Shown piece after piece: positions 48,001-55,923 of a DNA stretch of 64,000 nucleotides. The first letter of the stretch is position 1, and every line of letters begins with the position of its first letter. Origin of the DNA: Acidianus sp. HS-5 (GTDB lineage: Archaea; Thermoproteota; Thermoprotei_A; Sulfolobales; Sulfolobaceae). The notes beneath the pieces are model-generated. The model did no database searches. It was not told the DNA's origin and saw nothing but the letters and a program-made list of their open reading frames with translations. The stretch lies in assembly GCF_021655615.1 (NCBI RefSeq), contig NZ_AP025245.1, positions 248,001-312,000 on the forward strand. The letters are read 5' to 3'. The position numbers and the translations under genes are program-made.

Positions 48001-49257
48001 TATATCTGATCCTACTTTTACTGCCCAAGTGAATTCCCCGCTCTGGAGTAGCTGTGATATTACATAGTGGGTTAACGTACTCTTACCAACTCCCTTAGGT
48101 CCCCTCACAACGATTATCCTCTCCTTGAGTAACTTCTCCTTCACTTTCTTTGTAATGTAGTCAAACCTAGTAGTCACTAACTGGTACTTATTACTCCCCT
48201 CATAGACTTTCCCGTTATACACGCCCAAGCCTATTAAATCATCTCCATTAACTCTGGGATAAACGATACCGAAGTTGCTAAGGTCCCCCTTTCTCTCAAC
48301 CTTTTCTACTTTTTCTTCTACGTACTTCGTTAACTTCTCTATCTCCTTCTTAACATCCTCATTGCTCAGCTTTTCCATACTCTCGTAGACTACTTTCGGA
48401 GTTAGCCTCATTATGAAGGAAAGATTTGCTGCTGTCAACTGCCTCAAGTCTTCATCAAGACTACTCCAATTATATATGGCCTCAAGGAGTGTCTTATATA
48501 ATTCGCTCTTATTATCAAGCTTGTCAAAAATTAGTGCTGTAATAAGTACTCCAACAAGTAGTGAGACGGACTGGAGTAGTCTACCGAACCTCCCAGCTAT
48601 AAAGGACACAAAGTCCGGTGCCTTGTCCACTAAAGCCTTAACAAGCCTTTCACTCAAAGAGAGGGGCGGAATACCTTTCTCAACATTTATCCCGAAGAGT
48701 TTGTTCAGCTTCTTATATAGCCGTAACTGTTCCCTTAACTTGTTCTCATCATTCATTAACTTTAGTAATCCTGGAGGAATGTACTCCTTACCTAGCCATA
48801 TAAATTTCACCTTCTCCTCATCTAAAATCCTTGCTATCTCCTTAACCTCTGTAGGGGGTATGAAGTAGAATACTATTAGCTTACCCCGGCTCTTCAGCTC
48901 CTTTAAGTGGTTAACATACTCTTTAGGTAACTTTATCCCACTCACGTCACCTATATCGATAATTCCCAAGCTTTCAAGGTCTTCACTCCCTCCACCGAAG
49001 AACTTCTTCATATTATTACCTAGATCGTTAATTGACTCCTTTAATTTGTCCATCAAATTCCATTTGCTTACATCGACCTCTAAAACTCCAATTGTCTTCT
49101 CGTCAACGTTGAGGTCGTTAAGGTAGTTCTCTATGAAGAATGTTTTCCCAGACTTCGGAGGGCCTATAACTACAACGTCCTTAACCTGCTTTTGCCTTAT
49201 GTTCTCACTTAGTCTCTTGTTATATTCATAAAATAGGTCGTTGAGATTGGTTTCCAT
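45100..49257 (-). CDS. giant protein with two P-loop NTPase domains and a helical C-terminal region
   Basis: The protein has 1385 residues. The first P-loop, GPPKSGKT, lies at residues 33-40 (numbered from a TTG one codon earlier) with a Walker-B-like LIVFYFIPP. A hydrophobic patch follows (SLLVGVLITALIF, about 233-245). The second P-loop, RGPKGVGKST (386-395), has KVLFFYDFYP as Walker B, resembling STAND/AAA-type sensors. The last 800 or so residues are alpha-helical and rich in leucine, like TPR-type repeats. STAND proteins with such a layout often sense invaders in defence systems, so a defence sensor is inferred. No effector domain is seen. The ATG at 49257 is preferred over the TTG at 49260. 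Confidence 0.7.
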   Translation of the reverse strand: METNLNDLFYEYNKRLSENIRQKQVKDVVVIGPPKSGKTFFIENYLNDLNVDEKTIGVLEVDVSKWNLMDKLKESINDLGNNMKKFFGGGSEDLESLGIIDIGDVSGIKLPKEYVNHLKELKSRGKLIVFYFIPPTEVKEIARILDEEKVKFIWLGKEYIPPGLLKLMNDENKLREQLRLYKKLNKLFGINVEKGIPPLSLSERLVKALVDKAPDFVSFIAGRFGRLLQSVSLLVGVLITALIFDKLDNKSELYKTLLEAIYNWSSLDEDLRQLTAANLSFIMRLTPKVVYESMEKLSNEDVKKEIEKLTKYVEEKVEKVERKGDLSNFGIVYPRVNGDDLIGLGVYNGKVYEGSNKYQLVTTRFDYITKKVKEKLLKERIIVVRGPKGVGKSTLTHYVISQLLQSGEFTWAVKVGSDINPSDFNVKGDKVLFFYDFYPYEMYTPLAPAGKELDIVELKDIIENLRKLVKNSENTYVIVVIPDDILKIEYEDRRTLKKFRLEEVINSLPQVNVDLHYKEFIKGIVESFSGCKDVSDIVELIFNNYNGGYTLVAKYAGLLLRDKGCKYEDVREILEQSKGDPIGFLKIYINELFCPSNIYPNNVTECRKQYAIPLMIHVFLGEVPVRVSEKLPKWLNVHSDDYYSTKVAPWIASKKEELVEEALKEHLKDLINNTEVLKEYFSENEKLKEIIKSTDESIEDYLTELKKGGVDDSDLDIVKASISYDKGLWTQATQDFYKVLKGWVSGNDNAFNEYETTIRTILYEIVIRTILYAVIREFLRDKLLGGEQKIDKPTLELLLRLAYKSALRVSAADLFDEASDKLKEYIFAEDREAPVSIRLAVHGFPLFINGLFNEYKSDNGYINVVNSSWCEYLKLAEVSQEVKIPEVAAGAALYLLSIPEELSDDCKENIIEIIRDLQSKNPNYFINTVDNVFLYFLVKNKSLTDKSILNLSVIFGNIGVMKLSEISSKFLKVLLEVSYDFRENIKDNRLKAIYVMNIIGALLILYTYLQEQIDEPIVKEAKNLLNQNDDILLYNQIELANRLMIFYLKKEFINELRELEETLKALEKRIENTKTWNKVLGWFKSMGIDMRQNVLKEKAKYVAYSALARYYHELHEDIKRERDYIDAAYHSIINVSGGEEIAKDKYANEYFSVLLKRDVLNAVLGKNLRESIEKIFKDSEEALNYSILIGMNALELIIREYLISSAYLGRLDEASKIIGDDYILRDSLLDMYSSPLLGLYSLLSLLTREKFLDEIREYAKIVSNEILSFERLIEIDKILINIAEKPISRRAIIEVFRGLMKWPIGLNCSDISYLIYRLIDTKPGNIALLYLSTLFFNLEGSRELAECLAEYMNGKGAELLVEVSKANDEKKFKDTLVKLAIYWFL

Positions 49258-49687
49258 CAAGACTCACCGAGTTATTATTCCTTCCTACTATTCGCGATTT
49301 AGAAAAAGTGTAAGAGTCTGAGGTTATCGAAGTGGCTGTAAACTCCATTACATAAATTTACGCAATTTATCCAGATAAACTTTTTTACTCTAAAATTTTC
49401 GCAGAGAGAGCACTATGTGAAATTTACCTTATTAACCATATTCAACAAAGACGGTTATCTATACATAGATGATGAGCTAGGTTACTATATGCGGATTTGT
49501 TAATCCTACCCGGATCCCAAAAATTTTGCTTATGAGAGTCCGCTCTTCCGTTCATGGTGTTAAACTTTACACTTTGTTAATCCTGATATTCCCAGTTAGT
49601 AAACTCAATTTCTGATCCCTTCTAAGGAGGAAACACTTTGTTACTCATAGTTAATGTTATTAAGGAAAAGATTTTCAATACAATTTT
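49258..49687. other. divergent intergenic region
   Basis: About 430 bases separate the giant ATPase gene from the winged-helix gene. There is a short open stretch near 49420-49500 (KFTLLTIFNKDGYLYIDDE) without continuation, probably a gene remnant. Promoter regions for both genes must lie here. No other structure seen. Confidence 0.4.
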
Positions 49688-49939
49688 ATGGAAGATAAGA
49701 TTGAGAAACATAAGGAACGCTTCACAATCACGCAGATCGTTTTGATAGTAATGGCTAAAGCTCTGGGGAGCTGCTGCGGTTTGGAGTATCTCAGTGAGAA
49801 GACGTGGGTAGATAAAGACGAGTTGTTTGTCAGTCTGTCCAGGTTAGCGAAGAGGGGTATAATAGAGAGGAAGTGGCATAAGGGGAGAGCGGGAAAAGAG
49901 AGGATGTATTGTCTGAAGTATAAGGAGGAGATAGTATGA
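49688..49939 (+). CDS. winged-helix DNA-binding protein
   Basis: The 83-residue protein fits a compact winged helix: ITQIVLIVMAKALGSCCGLEYLSEKTWVDKDELFVSLSRLAKRGIIERKWHKG (helices 1-3, about residues 14-66, then a basic wing), ending with a strand RMYCLKYKEE. A pair of cysteines (SCCG) may bind metal or form disulfides. Such small regulators often control the next gene. It overlaps the membrane-protein gene by four bases (ATGA), so both are translated from one message. Confidence 0.7.
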   Translation: MEDKIEKHKERFTITQIVLIVMAKALGSCCGLEYLSEKTWVDKDELFVSLSRLAKRGIIERKWHKGRAGKERMYCLKYKEEIV

Positions 49940-50361
49940 GCGAAAATAACGAAAGCAGATACTTTAAATCATTTATGGAAGGATTAGTAGAAATATTTAG
50001 CGGTCTATTCACCGAATATCTATATCTATTTTTAATAACCGTCTATAAAGCACTACAACAGTTAAGTCCCTCTTCACACTATACAGAACCGATTATACTG
50101 TTAAGACTTTTACTGGCCCTTATATTTTCACTACCAGTATATATTGGCGCCTTTCTCAGGCCTTTAATTAATTGGCTAGATGCATTATTTTACGCAATAG
50201 GGTTAATAATAGGACTTATTATATTAAGAACTACTAATTTTAACCAATATGGAACTTTCTCACAAATTATAGGTAATGTCAGTAATGATATACTAGTAAT
50301 TCTCTTGCTTGTTGCGTTAGGGTTTATTATAAAAATATACAAATTATTCAAAACTAAATAA
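49936..50361 (+). CDS. membrane protein coupled to the winged-helix regulator
   Basis: The 141-residue protein has about four hydrophobic helices: LVEIFSGLFTEYLYLFLITV, ILLRLLLALIFSLPVYIGAF, ALFYAIGLIIGLIILR, and ILVILLLVALGFIIKIY near the C-terminus, which ends in KLFKTK. No family recognised. Its start overlaps the stop of the winged-helix gene, so regulator and membrane protein form an operon. Its helix count recalls the other small membrane proteins in the region. Confidence 0.6.
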   Translation: MSENNESRYFKSFMEGLVEIFSGLFTEYLYLFLITVYKALQQLSPSSHYTEPIILLRLLLALIFSLPVYIGAFLRPLINWLDALFYAIGLIIGLIILRTTNFNQYGTFSQIIGNVSNDILVILLLVALGFIIKIYKLFKTK

Positions 50362-50392
50362 AGACTCATGGTAAACTGAGGAGTAAGTTAAT

Positions 50393-50685
50393 ATGAGTCT
50401 TCCCCTTCGAAATATGCAATTAGGCTCTCTGTTAATCGGAGGACAGCTCTCTAGTGGAGCCAGAGGCTTCTTAGTCTCTCTGGGTTTCAAAAACATAGAC
50501 CGTAATAGTAATGTTGAAATATGGTTTCCTATTGATGGATATATTGATTTAATAAAAAATGAGGGAAGAGAGTATGCAGAATTTTAGAAATTACCGAGAA
50601 ATGGGCTAATAATAATAGAGTTATTATAGTTGATAATTACCTCTCAGGCCTGTTGCCAATTCTGGTAAGAGTTGGGCTGATTTGA
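50393..50685 (+). pseudogene. frameshifted gene of unknown family
   Basis: The first frame (50393-50587) reads LGSLLIGGQLSSGARGFLV and then IWFPIDGYIDLIKNEG. The second continues in sense as RVCRILEITEKWANNNRVII and then VDNYLSGLLPILVRVG to a stop at 50683. The joined protein of about 95 residues is coherent, so one shift occurred near 50565. A weak GAGGAG ribosome site precedes the ATG. Function unknown. Confidence 0.45.
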
Positions 50686-50814
50686 AGTGCCAAACAACGC
50701 GGATGCAAAACGATAAGTAAGAGGAAGAGAATAAGTAGTTAACAACTATTATTTCTAACTAGATAATATACGAAAAGAGAAGCATTTTTAAATATGCATT
50801 CTATTTCTTTTATT

Positions 50815-51123
50815 ATGACATGTAAGAAGTGGGAATTGAAGTTCATGATGAGGAAAGTTAAGAATATTGAAGAGCTGGCTGACTACATCGTAGACGAGTT
50901 TTCTAATGTTATGATTTTGAGGTTAGTTAAGGAAAAGTTGGATTTGTTAATATCTAATCCGTTCAAGGTTGCCAGGGAAAAGTTGGGAAAGGATAAGTAC
51001 GGAAACCTTATGTTTTCCATAGAAGTTACGGGAGATATAAGGATACTTTACAGTGTTGATCCAAAAAACTGTATCGTATTTATTTGGGAGATTGGGTCTC
51101 ATAAGAAGGTTTACGGTCCTTAG
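50815..51123 (+). CDS. RelE-like toxin
   Basis: From the ATG at 50815 the protein has 102 residues. The C-terminal half has the RelE/ParE fold signature: NPFKVAREKLGKDKYGNLMF, SIEVTGDIRILYSVDPKNCI and VFIWEIGSHKKVYG. RelE toxins cut mRNA in the ribosome. The N-terminal ELADYIVDEFSNVMILRLV is helical. The ATG was chosen because TTTTTAAATA at 50785-50794 lies about 25 bases upstream, leaving a leaderless message. A decayed copy is at 35584-35856. The partner convergent gene overlaps its 3' end. Confidence 0.75.
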   Translation: MTCKKWELKFMMRKVKNIEELADYIVDEFSNVMILRLVKEKLDLLISNPFKVAREKLGKDKYGNLMFSIEVTGDIRILYSVDPKNCIVFIWEIGSHKKVYGP

Positions 51124-51232
51124 CTTTCTCCTCAGCCTTCTTCATAACCAGTTTCCAGAATTCATCCAAATCTCCCTTACTCTCAATAACTAAGTAACCT
51201 TCTCCTTTCTCGTCCTTATCTTCAATTCTCAT
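51080..51232 (-). CDS. small protein convergent with the RelE-like toxin, candidate antitoxin
   Basis: The 50-residue protein reads MRIEDKDEKGEGYLVIESKG, then DLDEFWKLVMKKAEEKAKD, ending RKPSYETQSPK. The ATG at 51232 is preferred over one at 51277 because the homologue at 35813-35962 starts at the equivalent methionine. The two genes overlap by 44 bases tail to tail. Overlap means the two transcripts are complementary at their ends, which could regulate the toxin even if the protein is not the antitoxin. No antitoxin family recognised. Confidence 0.55.
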   Translation of the reverse strand: MRIEDKDEKGEGYLVIESKGDLDEFWKLVMKKAEEKAKDRKPSYETQSPK

Positions 51233-51619
51233 AAGTATATATTTGTTGTAAGCATTAAAAAGGGTAATTATTCTCATTGTGTTTTTTGGAGATGTGAAGA
51301 TTTCTAGGACTTCTTCTCATTTACAAGCATGAGAAAACTAAAGTTTTTAAATGCGTCCAGATCATAGCGTATTTATTTAATTTCTATCGCATGCTCTTCC
51401 GCTTATCTCATTATTCAGCTTAGTATCTCTATCCTTGTTTTTCTTTATCTTTACTGCGAATTTGTAACAGTCTGAAATAGCGGACTTAATACCGTTGGCA
51501 TCAGAGCTGTAAAAACTCCTACGTTAATAAATTGAACAATCTTAATAGAAATTCCTTAATTGCTATGTTTATGAAAGCTTACGTGGATTTACGTATTTTT
51601 AAGGAGGATTTAAATTATA
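51233..51619. other. intergenic region
   Basis: About 390 bases hold no supported gene. Short frames only. The last 20 bases carry a TTTTTAAGGAGGATTTAAATT stretch that combines a promoter-like AT block and a GGAGG ribosome-binding site for the next gene. Confidence 0.4.
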
Positions 51620-52072
51620 ATGCGTTCAAATATATTTGTGGAATATAAAGAAGTATTTGTAGAATCTTTAAGGCCGTTCAGAATCTTAGATTTTAGAGAT
51701 AAGACTGTTTTATGGAACGAACTATTGAAAAGGGATTTAATAATATTAAAATTAATATTATTAAGTGATTATAATAGGATATCGCCCAAGTTATTAAAAG
51801 TCTTACACAATCCGCCGTTTACACAGTTTATTTTGAGAGTAGGTGCTTTGAATCTTGAAGAAATAAGGTATAAGAACTGGAGGTTTTTCTCAATTTTATC
51901 ACCTCTTTCCGAAGAACTTAGGAAAAAGTATAATGTAGAAAAATTTGGAATATATGCAATAATGAAGCATTACAATCCCGTTTCGGGATTGTTTGACCCT
52001 GATACGCCAGATAAGATAATTATAAAGTCAGTGAGTGTAGAGGAGGCGTATAAATTTGTTCAATCTCTTTAA
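51620..52072 (+). CDS. hypothetical protein, first of a two-gene operon
   Basis: The 150-residue soluble protein has no recognised motif. It begins IFVEYKEVFVESLRPFRIL and contains VSGLFDPDTPDKIIIKSVSV near the end. A GGAGG ribosome-binding site lies 12 bases before the ATG, which is unusual in a window where most genes are leaderless. The next gene overlaps its 3' end by 17 bases. The pair converges on the Mrr-type nuclease gene, but any link between them is speculation. Confidence 0.55.
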   Translation: MRSNIFVEYKEVFVESLRPFRILDFRDKTVLWNELLKRDLIILKLILLSDYNRISPKLLKVLHNPPFTQFILRVGALNLEEIRYKNWRFFSILSPLSEELRKKYNVEKFGIYAIMKHYNPVSGLFDPDTPDKIIIKSVSVEEAYKFVQSL

Positions 52073-52397
52073 TAAGAAGAAGAGAATGGAGGAGAATGAG
52101 GTAAAGAAATTAAGAGAATTACTTAAAGAACATAAAGTTAGGTTAATTTTTACATCTCATCCGGAAGCACTGTTAGGTCCCTATAGTAGGTCTATTATAG
52201 CATGCGGTGTCCACCTTGTAGAGAACCTGCCTAATGAGGTCTGGGAAAGATTTCTTCAGTATTTCGGTATTAACAGTAATCCGGATGTTGTTTACATAAA
52301 TCAAGATAAAGATAAGTACAAAATAGTACTACTAAAATACAGCGAGGTTGAAGAATTTCTAGTAAATCAATGCACTCACAAAAGGTTGTATACATAA
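52056..52397 (+). CDS. hypothetical protein, second of a two-gene operon
   Basis: The 113-residue protein starts at a TTG preceded by GAGGAGG about 12 bases upstream, inside the previous gene. An ATG at 52086 is an alternative. It has a basic lysine-rich N-terminus, a helical stretch (ENEVKKLRELLKEHKVRLI) and a core with IFTSHPEALLGPYSRSIIAC and YINQDKDKYKIVLLKYSEVE. No motif recognised. Because it overlaps the first gene, a joint role is likely. Confidence 0.5.
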   Translation: MFNLFNKKKRMEENEVKKLRELLKEHKVRLIFTSHPEALLGPYSRSIIACGVHLVENLPNEVWERFLQYFGINSNPDVVYINQDKDKYKIVLLKYSEVEEFLVNQCTHKRLYT

Positions 52398-52434
52398 ACT
52401 GTACGGCATATCGCTTACTGTTGCCTTATATTAG

Positions 52435-53952
52435 TTACACTAGATCTAGCGGGTCGTTTGTGTCTATGGAATAATCAGATGTGATAGCATTACTTACCGA
52501 GAACTTTAGCTTCGAAAATATTCCCTTAGGTGCCTCCTTTCTTTCCACTACTCCCGTCGCATTTATGACGTTTATCATATCTCTTTCCTTGACTATTAGG
52601 CACTTCCTTTTCTTATTATACCCCTTTTCCGTGCCTGCATATGCACTAGCGTCAGGTACTATCACGCTATCTACCACCCTACCCCCATTATCGACTTTAG
52701 TTAAGTAGTGATAGTTATTGAGGAAGACGTCGACCTTAACTCCATCGCTTACCTCTTTGAACCTACTAACTCCTCCCTGAATGTGGTAGAACGCCCTGGT
52801 CGACTCAACCGCATATTCCGGCCTCACCCTCTTTGCACTTTTTATAACTTCACCTACTTCGTTGACAGTAAGCTCCTCAAGGAACTTATCGTCGAAATCT
52901 CTGACCACTTTTACCTCTTTGTCTTGTCTTATCACTCTCCCCCCGTAAAATTCCCTAAGTTTTCCTTCATCTAAAGGATCGAAGTTAGTCTCCTTCACCT
53001 TGCCTTGTCTGTCTACGACTACTTCCGCCTCAGTTAGGCCTACGGTGAACCGTAATATGTAATAGGAGACTACCCATGCTAACTTATAACTCTCCATCTT
53101 TACCTCTATGTCAGTCGCTCCCTCGGGTGCTTGCTTTTCAGCCTCTTTCGTCAATTTGTCCCTTGCACTATGATAGAGCTCGGAGTCAGTCTCGTATTCA
53201 ACTTCACAACTAATGCTCTTCACTAGAGTAGGAATCTCTTCGTATACTTTTCCGTCACCGTCTATGCCCAGTATAAGGTTTTGGCTCCTCCTACCCTTTA
53301 ACTTATAACTCACTTTCACCTTAAAGAAATATAACCTCTTTAAATGGGCCTTTACTGAGACCAGTTTAACCTCCTTATAACGTGAAAGATTGTCCTTTGC
53401 TATCCTCACTGCTTCACTCACTGTGAGAGGCAAGAAGGCACCATCGTCCTTTATCTTTACGGAGGGTGAGTATTCCCTGTCTTCTCCTTTCTTCTCTTCT
53501 TTCCTTGTTTTAACTTCTTTTCTGGTCTTCATTCCATTGCCCGATACTAACTTTGACGTTAAAGGCATGGGGATACTGTATTGCCTTATTATAGTCAATA
53601 GCCTTAAGCCATCGATAGAGTCTATTCCCCTTTCCTTAGCCTCTTTTAAGGCAGGGCCGTTAAGTTCAGACGTGGTGACTATAAGGCCCTTGTCACAACC
53701 ATAGTGCTCCATCCCTAGGACTACGTCCCTGACGTCTCTTGGACCCACCTTCTTTTCTTCGGAGTATCTCTTGACCTGTACGCACCACTTATTACCGAGC
53801 CTACTATCGAAGGCGACAATGTCGCAACCCGCGTCGTTAGGGCTACCCGTGACAGAGATTACTGTTAGGCCTAGTACGGGCAATAATCTTTCCGCTACAA
53901 ACTTCTCGAAATCAGTAGGGTCTAAAGACCTCAAAATATTGAGTTCGCTCAC
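52435..53952 (-). CDS. Mrr-type restriction endonuclease fused to three repeats
   Basis: Residues 1-125 form an Mrr-like PD-(D/E)XK nuclease: DPTDFEKFVAERL, then NDAGCDIVAFDSRLGNKW (D44) and CVQVKRYSEE (Q59-x-K61), followed by KGLIVTTSELNGPALKEA. After a charged linker of about 40 residues come three related blocks (about 176-240, 256-322 and 361-430). Each has an N-terminal helix (LTVSEAVRIAKDNL, LTVNEVGEVIKSAK), beta strands and a closing turn of the DGDGKVYEE or DRQGKVKET type, similar to PepSY-like domains. Mrr nucleases cut modified DNA. The repeats may bind a ligand. The gene is convergent with the two-gene operon before it. Confidence 0.75.
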   Translation of the reverse strand: MSELNILRSLDPTDFEKFVAERLLPVLGLTVISVTGSPNDAGCDIVAFDSRLGNKWCVQVKRYSEEKKVGPRDVRDVVLGMEHYGCDKGLIVTTSELNGPALKEAKERGIDSIDGLRLLTIIRQYSIPMPLTSKLVSGNGMKTRKEVKTRKEEKKGEDREYSPSVKIKDDGAFLPLTVSEAVRIAKDNLSRYKEVKLVSVKAHLKRLYFFKVKVSYKLKGRRSQNLILGIDGDGKVYEEIPTLVKSISCEVEYETDSELYHSARDKLTKEAEKQAPEGATDIEVKMESYKLAWVVSYYILRFTVGLTEAEVVVDRQGKVKETNFDPLDEGKLREFYGGRVIRQDKEVKVVRDFDDKFLEELTVNEVGEVIKSAKRVRPEYAVESTRAFYHIQGGVSRFKEVSDGVKVDVFLNNYHYLTKVDNGGRVVDSVIVPDASAYAGTEKGYNKKRKCLIVKERDMINVINATGVVERKEAPKGIFSKLKFSVSNAITSDYSIDTNDPLDLV

Positions 53953-54325
53953 ATAATACTTCTCTAATGTGAAATTAATAAATTTAGATAGAATAGCCAG
54001 AAACAGGGAAGAGGGATGATACTCGTTAGTGGAAAGTTTTACTTCATATCAACTACAGTTTAGCATTACCCAATATATAACTAGTAATAGCGGACAACCA
54101 CTGACGTCTTCCACCTTAGTGACAGCCCTCTCTCTTTTCGTATCTATCAACTATTATGGCTACATATTTCATTTTATAGCAGTTGTTTGAGGTGAATTAG
54201 TGCTATCTTAGGAGACTAAAATAGGAAATCCTTATCTAAACCTCTTCAACTTTTATACTAAGCTTAGGAACCTTTCTACCTCCTCGCTTTTAAACGGAGT
54301 ATATACTGTCTCACAGTTAGTTAAC
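53953..54325. other. intergenic region with decayed sequence
   Basis: The first part holds the promoter of the Mrr-like gene. From about 54195 the sequence reads NPYLNLFNFYTKLRNLSTSS in the frame of the small gene that follows, but a TAG precedes it and no start codon is seen. It is probably the broken beginning of that gene. Confidence 0.4.
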
Positions 54326-54502
54326 ATGGGTGTAAAGATATTAAGAGGAGTATCAGGAGTTAATGGAATTTTTGGCACTCATTTATCATTAGACGAAAAA
54401 GACAATCGCTATCCTAATCATGATTATAGAATTATAATAGATTATCTAGTTGAGCTAACCAGACTAGTAATAGGAGACCCAGATGAGAGATTGGAGTGGT
54501 AA
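54326..54502 (+). pseudogene. 3' remnant of a gene of unknown family
   Basis: A frame of 58 codons from the first ATG reads MGVKILRGVSGVNGIFGTHL, then LDEKDNRYPNHDYRIIIDYL, ending IGDPDERLEW. The same frame is open for about 45 codons further upstream without a start. Codon use looks coding. A broken gene is more likely than a small intact one. No family recognised. Confidence 0.4.
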
Positions 54503-54837
54503 AAATGGAGTGTTGGTAAGGTACAATACTAATATAACAGCTTTACTTGCAACTCAGCCTTGTTATAAGATATTTGATAAAGCTTATCCATAAGGATTTA
54601 ATAAATGTCGTCACGCTACTAAGTATGAAACTAAATCACCGGTGTGTATAGTGTTATAAGATCGTCATATTATTAGGCAGAATACCCCTTATTTTAGTTT
54701 ATCAGAATTTAAAATTGCCCAAGTTAAATGATAAAAATACGTACTAGGAAAAGAAATGAGATAACAACAGATAAGCCTAAAATTATACCTAAAATATTAA
54801 TACTGAAGGTAGCAGAACATCCAAATAACTAGAAACC

Positions 54838-55279
54838 CTATTTTCCTATTACCTTTCTAGCATTATCCAACATTTCCTTAACTTTTCTTAAATGTTCAGT
54901 AATGTCTGCAGTTGAAAGCTTTGCCTCATGAAATCCCCATACGTGAAGAGTATAGGCGGAATTCCAACCGTTTAAAACCCAATCACCTAAACCTTTAGCC
55001 AGTCTATTAACTGCTGAAGCTAACCAATAAGTGTACCACCTCCCTTCTTTCAACGCTTGTTGATATTCAGGAATGTTGAACTTCTCTGCCAGTGCCTTAA
55101 CGACCTCTTCATCAGTTTTATAAGCCTTTTCCGAAGCGTGTATTGCGTCACCTTTCTCTACTTCTGCAAAGTATTTCTTTGCCAGCTCAAGTTAATCGCG
55201 CCCTTAGGGTCTCTCCTTGAAATGGCGTCAATTATTAAGCGATGTCGTACTCTTTAGCCTTTTTAATTAGTTCTTCCAT
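54838..55279 (-). pseudogene. PaREP1-family gene, frameshifted
   Basis: Pieces in different frames add up to a PaREP1-type protein, a crenarchaeal family related to HEPN helices. The start reads EELIKKAKEYDIA (ATG at 55279). After shifts come ELAKKYFAEVEKGDAIHASE and YKTDEEVVKALAEKFNIPEY, and the intact last part is KEGRWYTYWLASAVNRLAKG followed by YTLHVWGFHEAKLSTADI. GDWVLNGWNSAYTLHVWGFHE is diagnostic. At least two frame breaks lie between 55060 and 55240. The gene is inactive. Confidence 0.7.
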
Positions 55280-55738
55280 GAGTAGAATATTGTATAGTGA
55301 GGTTTTAAGCGCTATCTAAAGGCGAGAAACTACGCGATGGATAGTTAAGAAAGACCATTAGGCATTACGATAAATTCTCTATCTAAGTAAAACAATTAAT
55401 ATAATTTATTTCAAATGAAATTATTATCAGAATTTAAGAAAGATCATCCTACCGACAAAATATGATAAGTAATAAAAATAATGGAACAAATTCAAAGCTA
55501 TCTCATGAGCGAATATCATATAAGGGGAACTCATGCTCTTTTTACACTCAATTATTTTGTGATTAAATAATTGATATACATTAACAGTTGGACGGAAGGA
55601 GTTTTACAAGGAAATTAATGGGATAATACCATATTATTAATTATTTTCATATAATTATTATAATTCTATAAGAACTCACAAAGGACTCACGAACTGCCCT
55701 GTAAAACCGCTGTTCATTTAGACATTAATCATAATTTT
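55280..55738. other. intergenic region
   Basis: About 460 AT-rich bases without a supported gene. Short direct AT runs are present, but no RNA gene or mobile-element end could be recognised. Confidence 0.4.
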
Positions 55739-55766
55739 AAATATCATATTTCAGAATATGATATTT
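55739..55766. promoter_or_regulatory. 28-base palindrome before an ATPase remnant
   Basis: AAATATCATATT and AATATGATATTT are perfect 12-base arms around TCAG. The right arm touches the ATG at 55767. A palindrome in this position is a typical repressor operator. It may also overlap the TATA box. Confidence 0.45.
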
Positions 55767-55890
55767 ATGAATATGGTACATAGGGAAAGAGAGTTACAAG
55801 CCTTGAAGAAAAGACTTTCATCAAATTTAGAGCTTATTACGTGAGAAGAATAGGAAAGATGACATGTTGATAAACGTGAGTAGATAATCT
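55767..55890 (+). pseudogene. N-terminal remnant of an archaeal ATPase
   Basis: The frame from 55767 reads MNMVHRERELQALKKRLSSN, then LELIT and a stop. The next bases give YVRRIGKM, a decayed form of the YGRRRVGKT Walker A loop typical of the archaeal ATPase family (pfam01637) that begins with an R-E-x-EL motif. Nothing further of the protein is left. This is a gene cut after its P-loop. Confidence 0.5.
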
Positions 55891-55923
55891 AGCAGACTAT
55901 AAAATCATTACCGCCGACTACAC

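Noticed and set aside
48413..48868. 151-codon plus-strand frame within the giant ATPase gene
   Set aside because: Antisense to a continuous 1385-codon gene with P-loop motifs. The serine/leucine-rich product is typical of a shadow frame.
55057..55257. 66-codon plus-strand frame opposite the PaREP1 remnant
   Set aside because: The minus strand carries recognisable PaREP1 sequence over the same bases.
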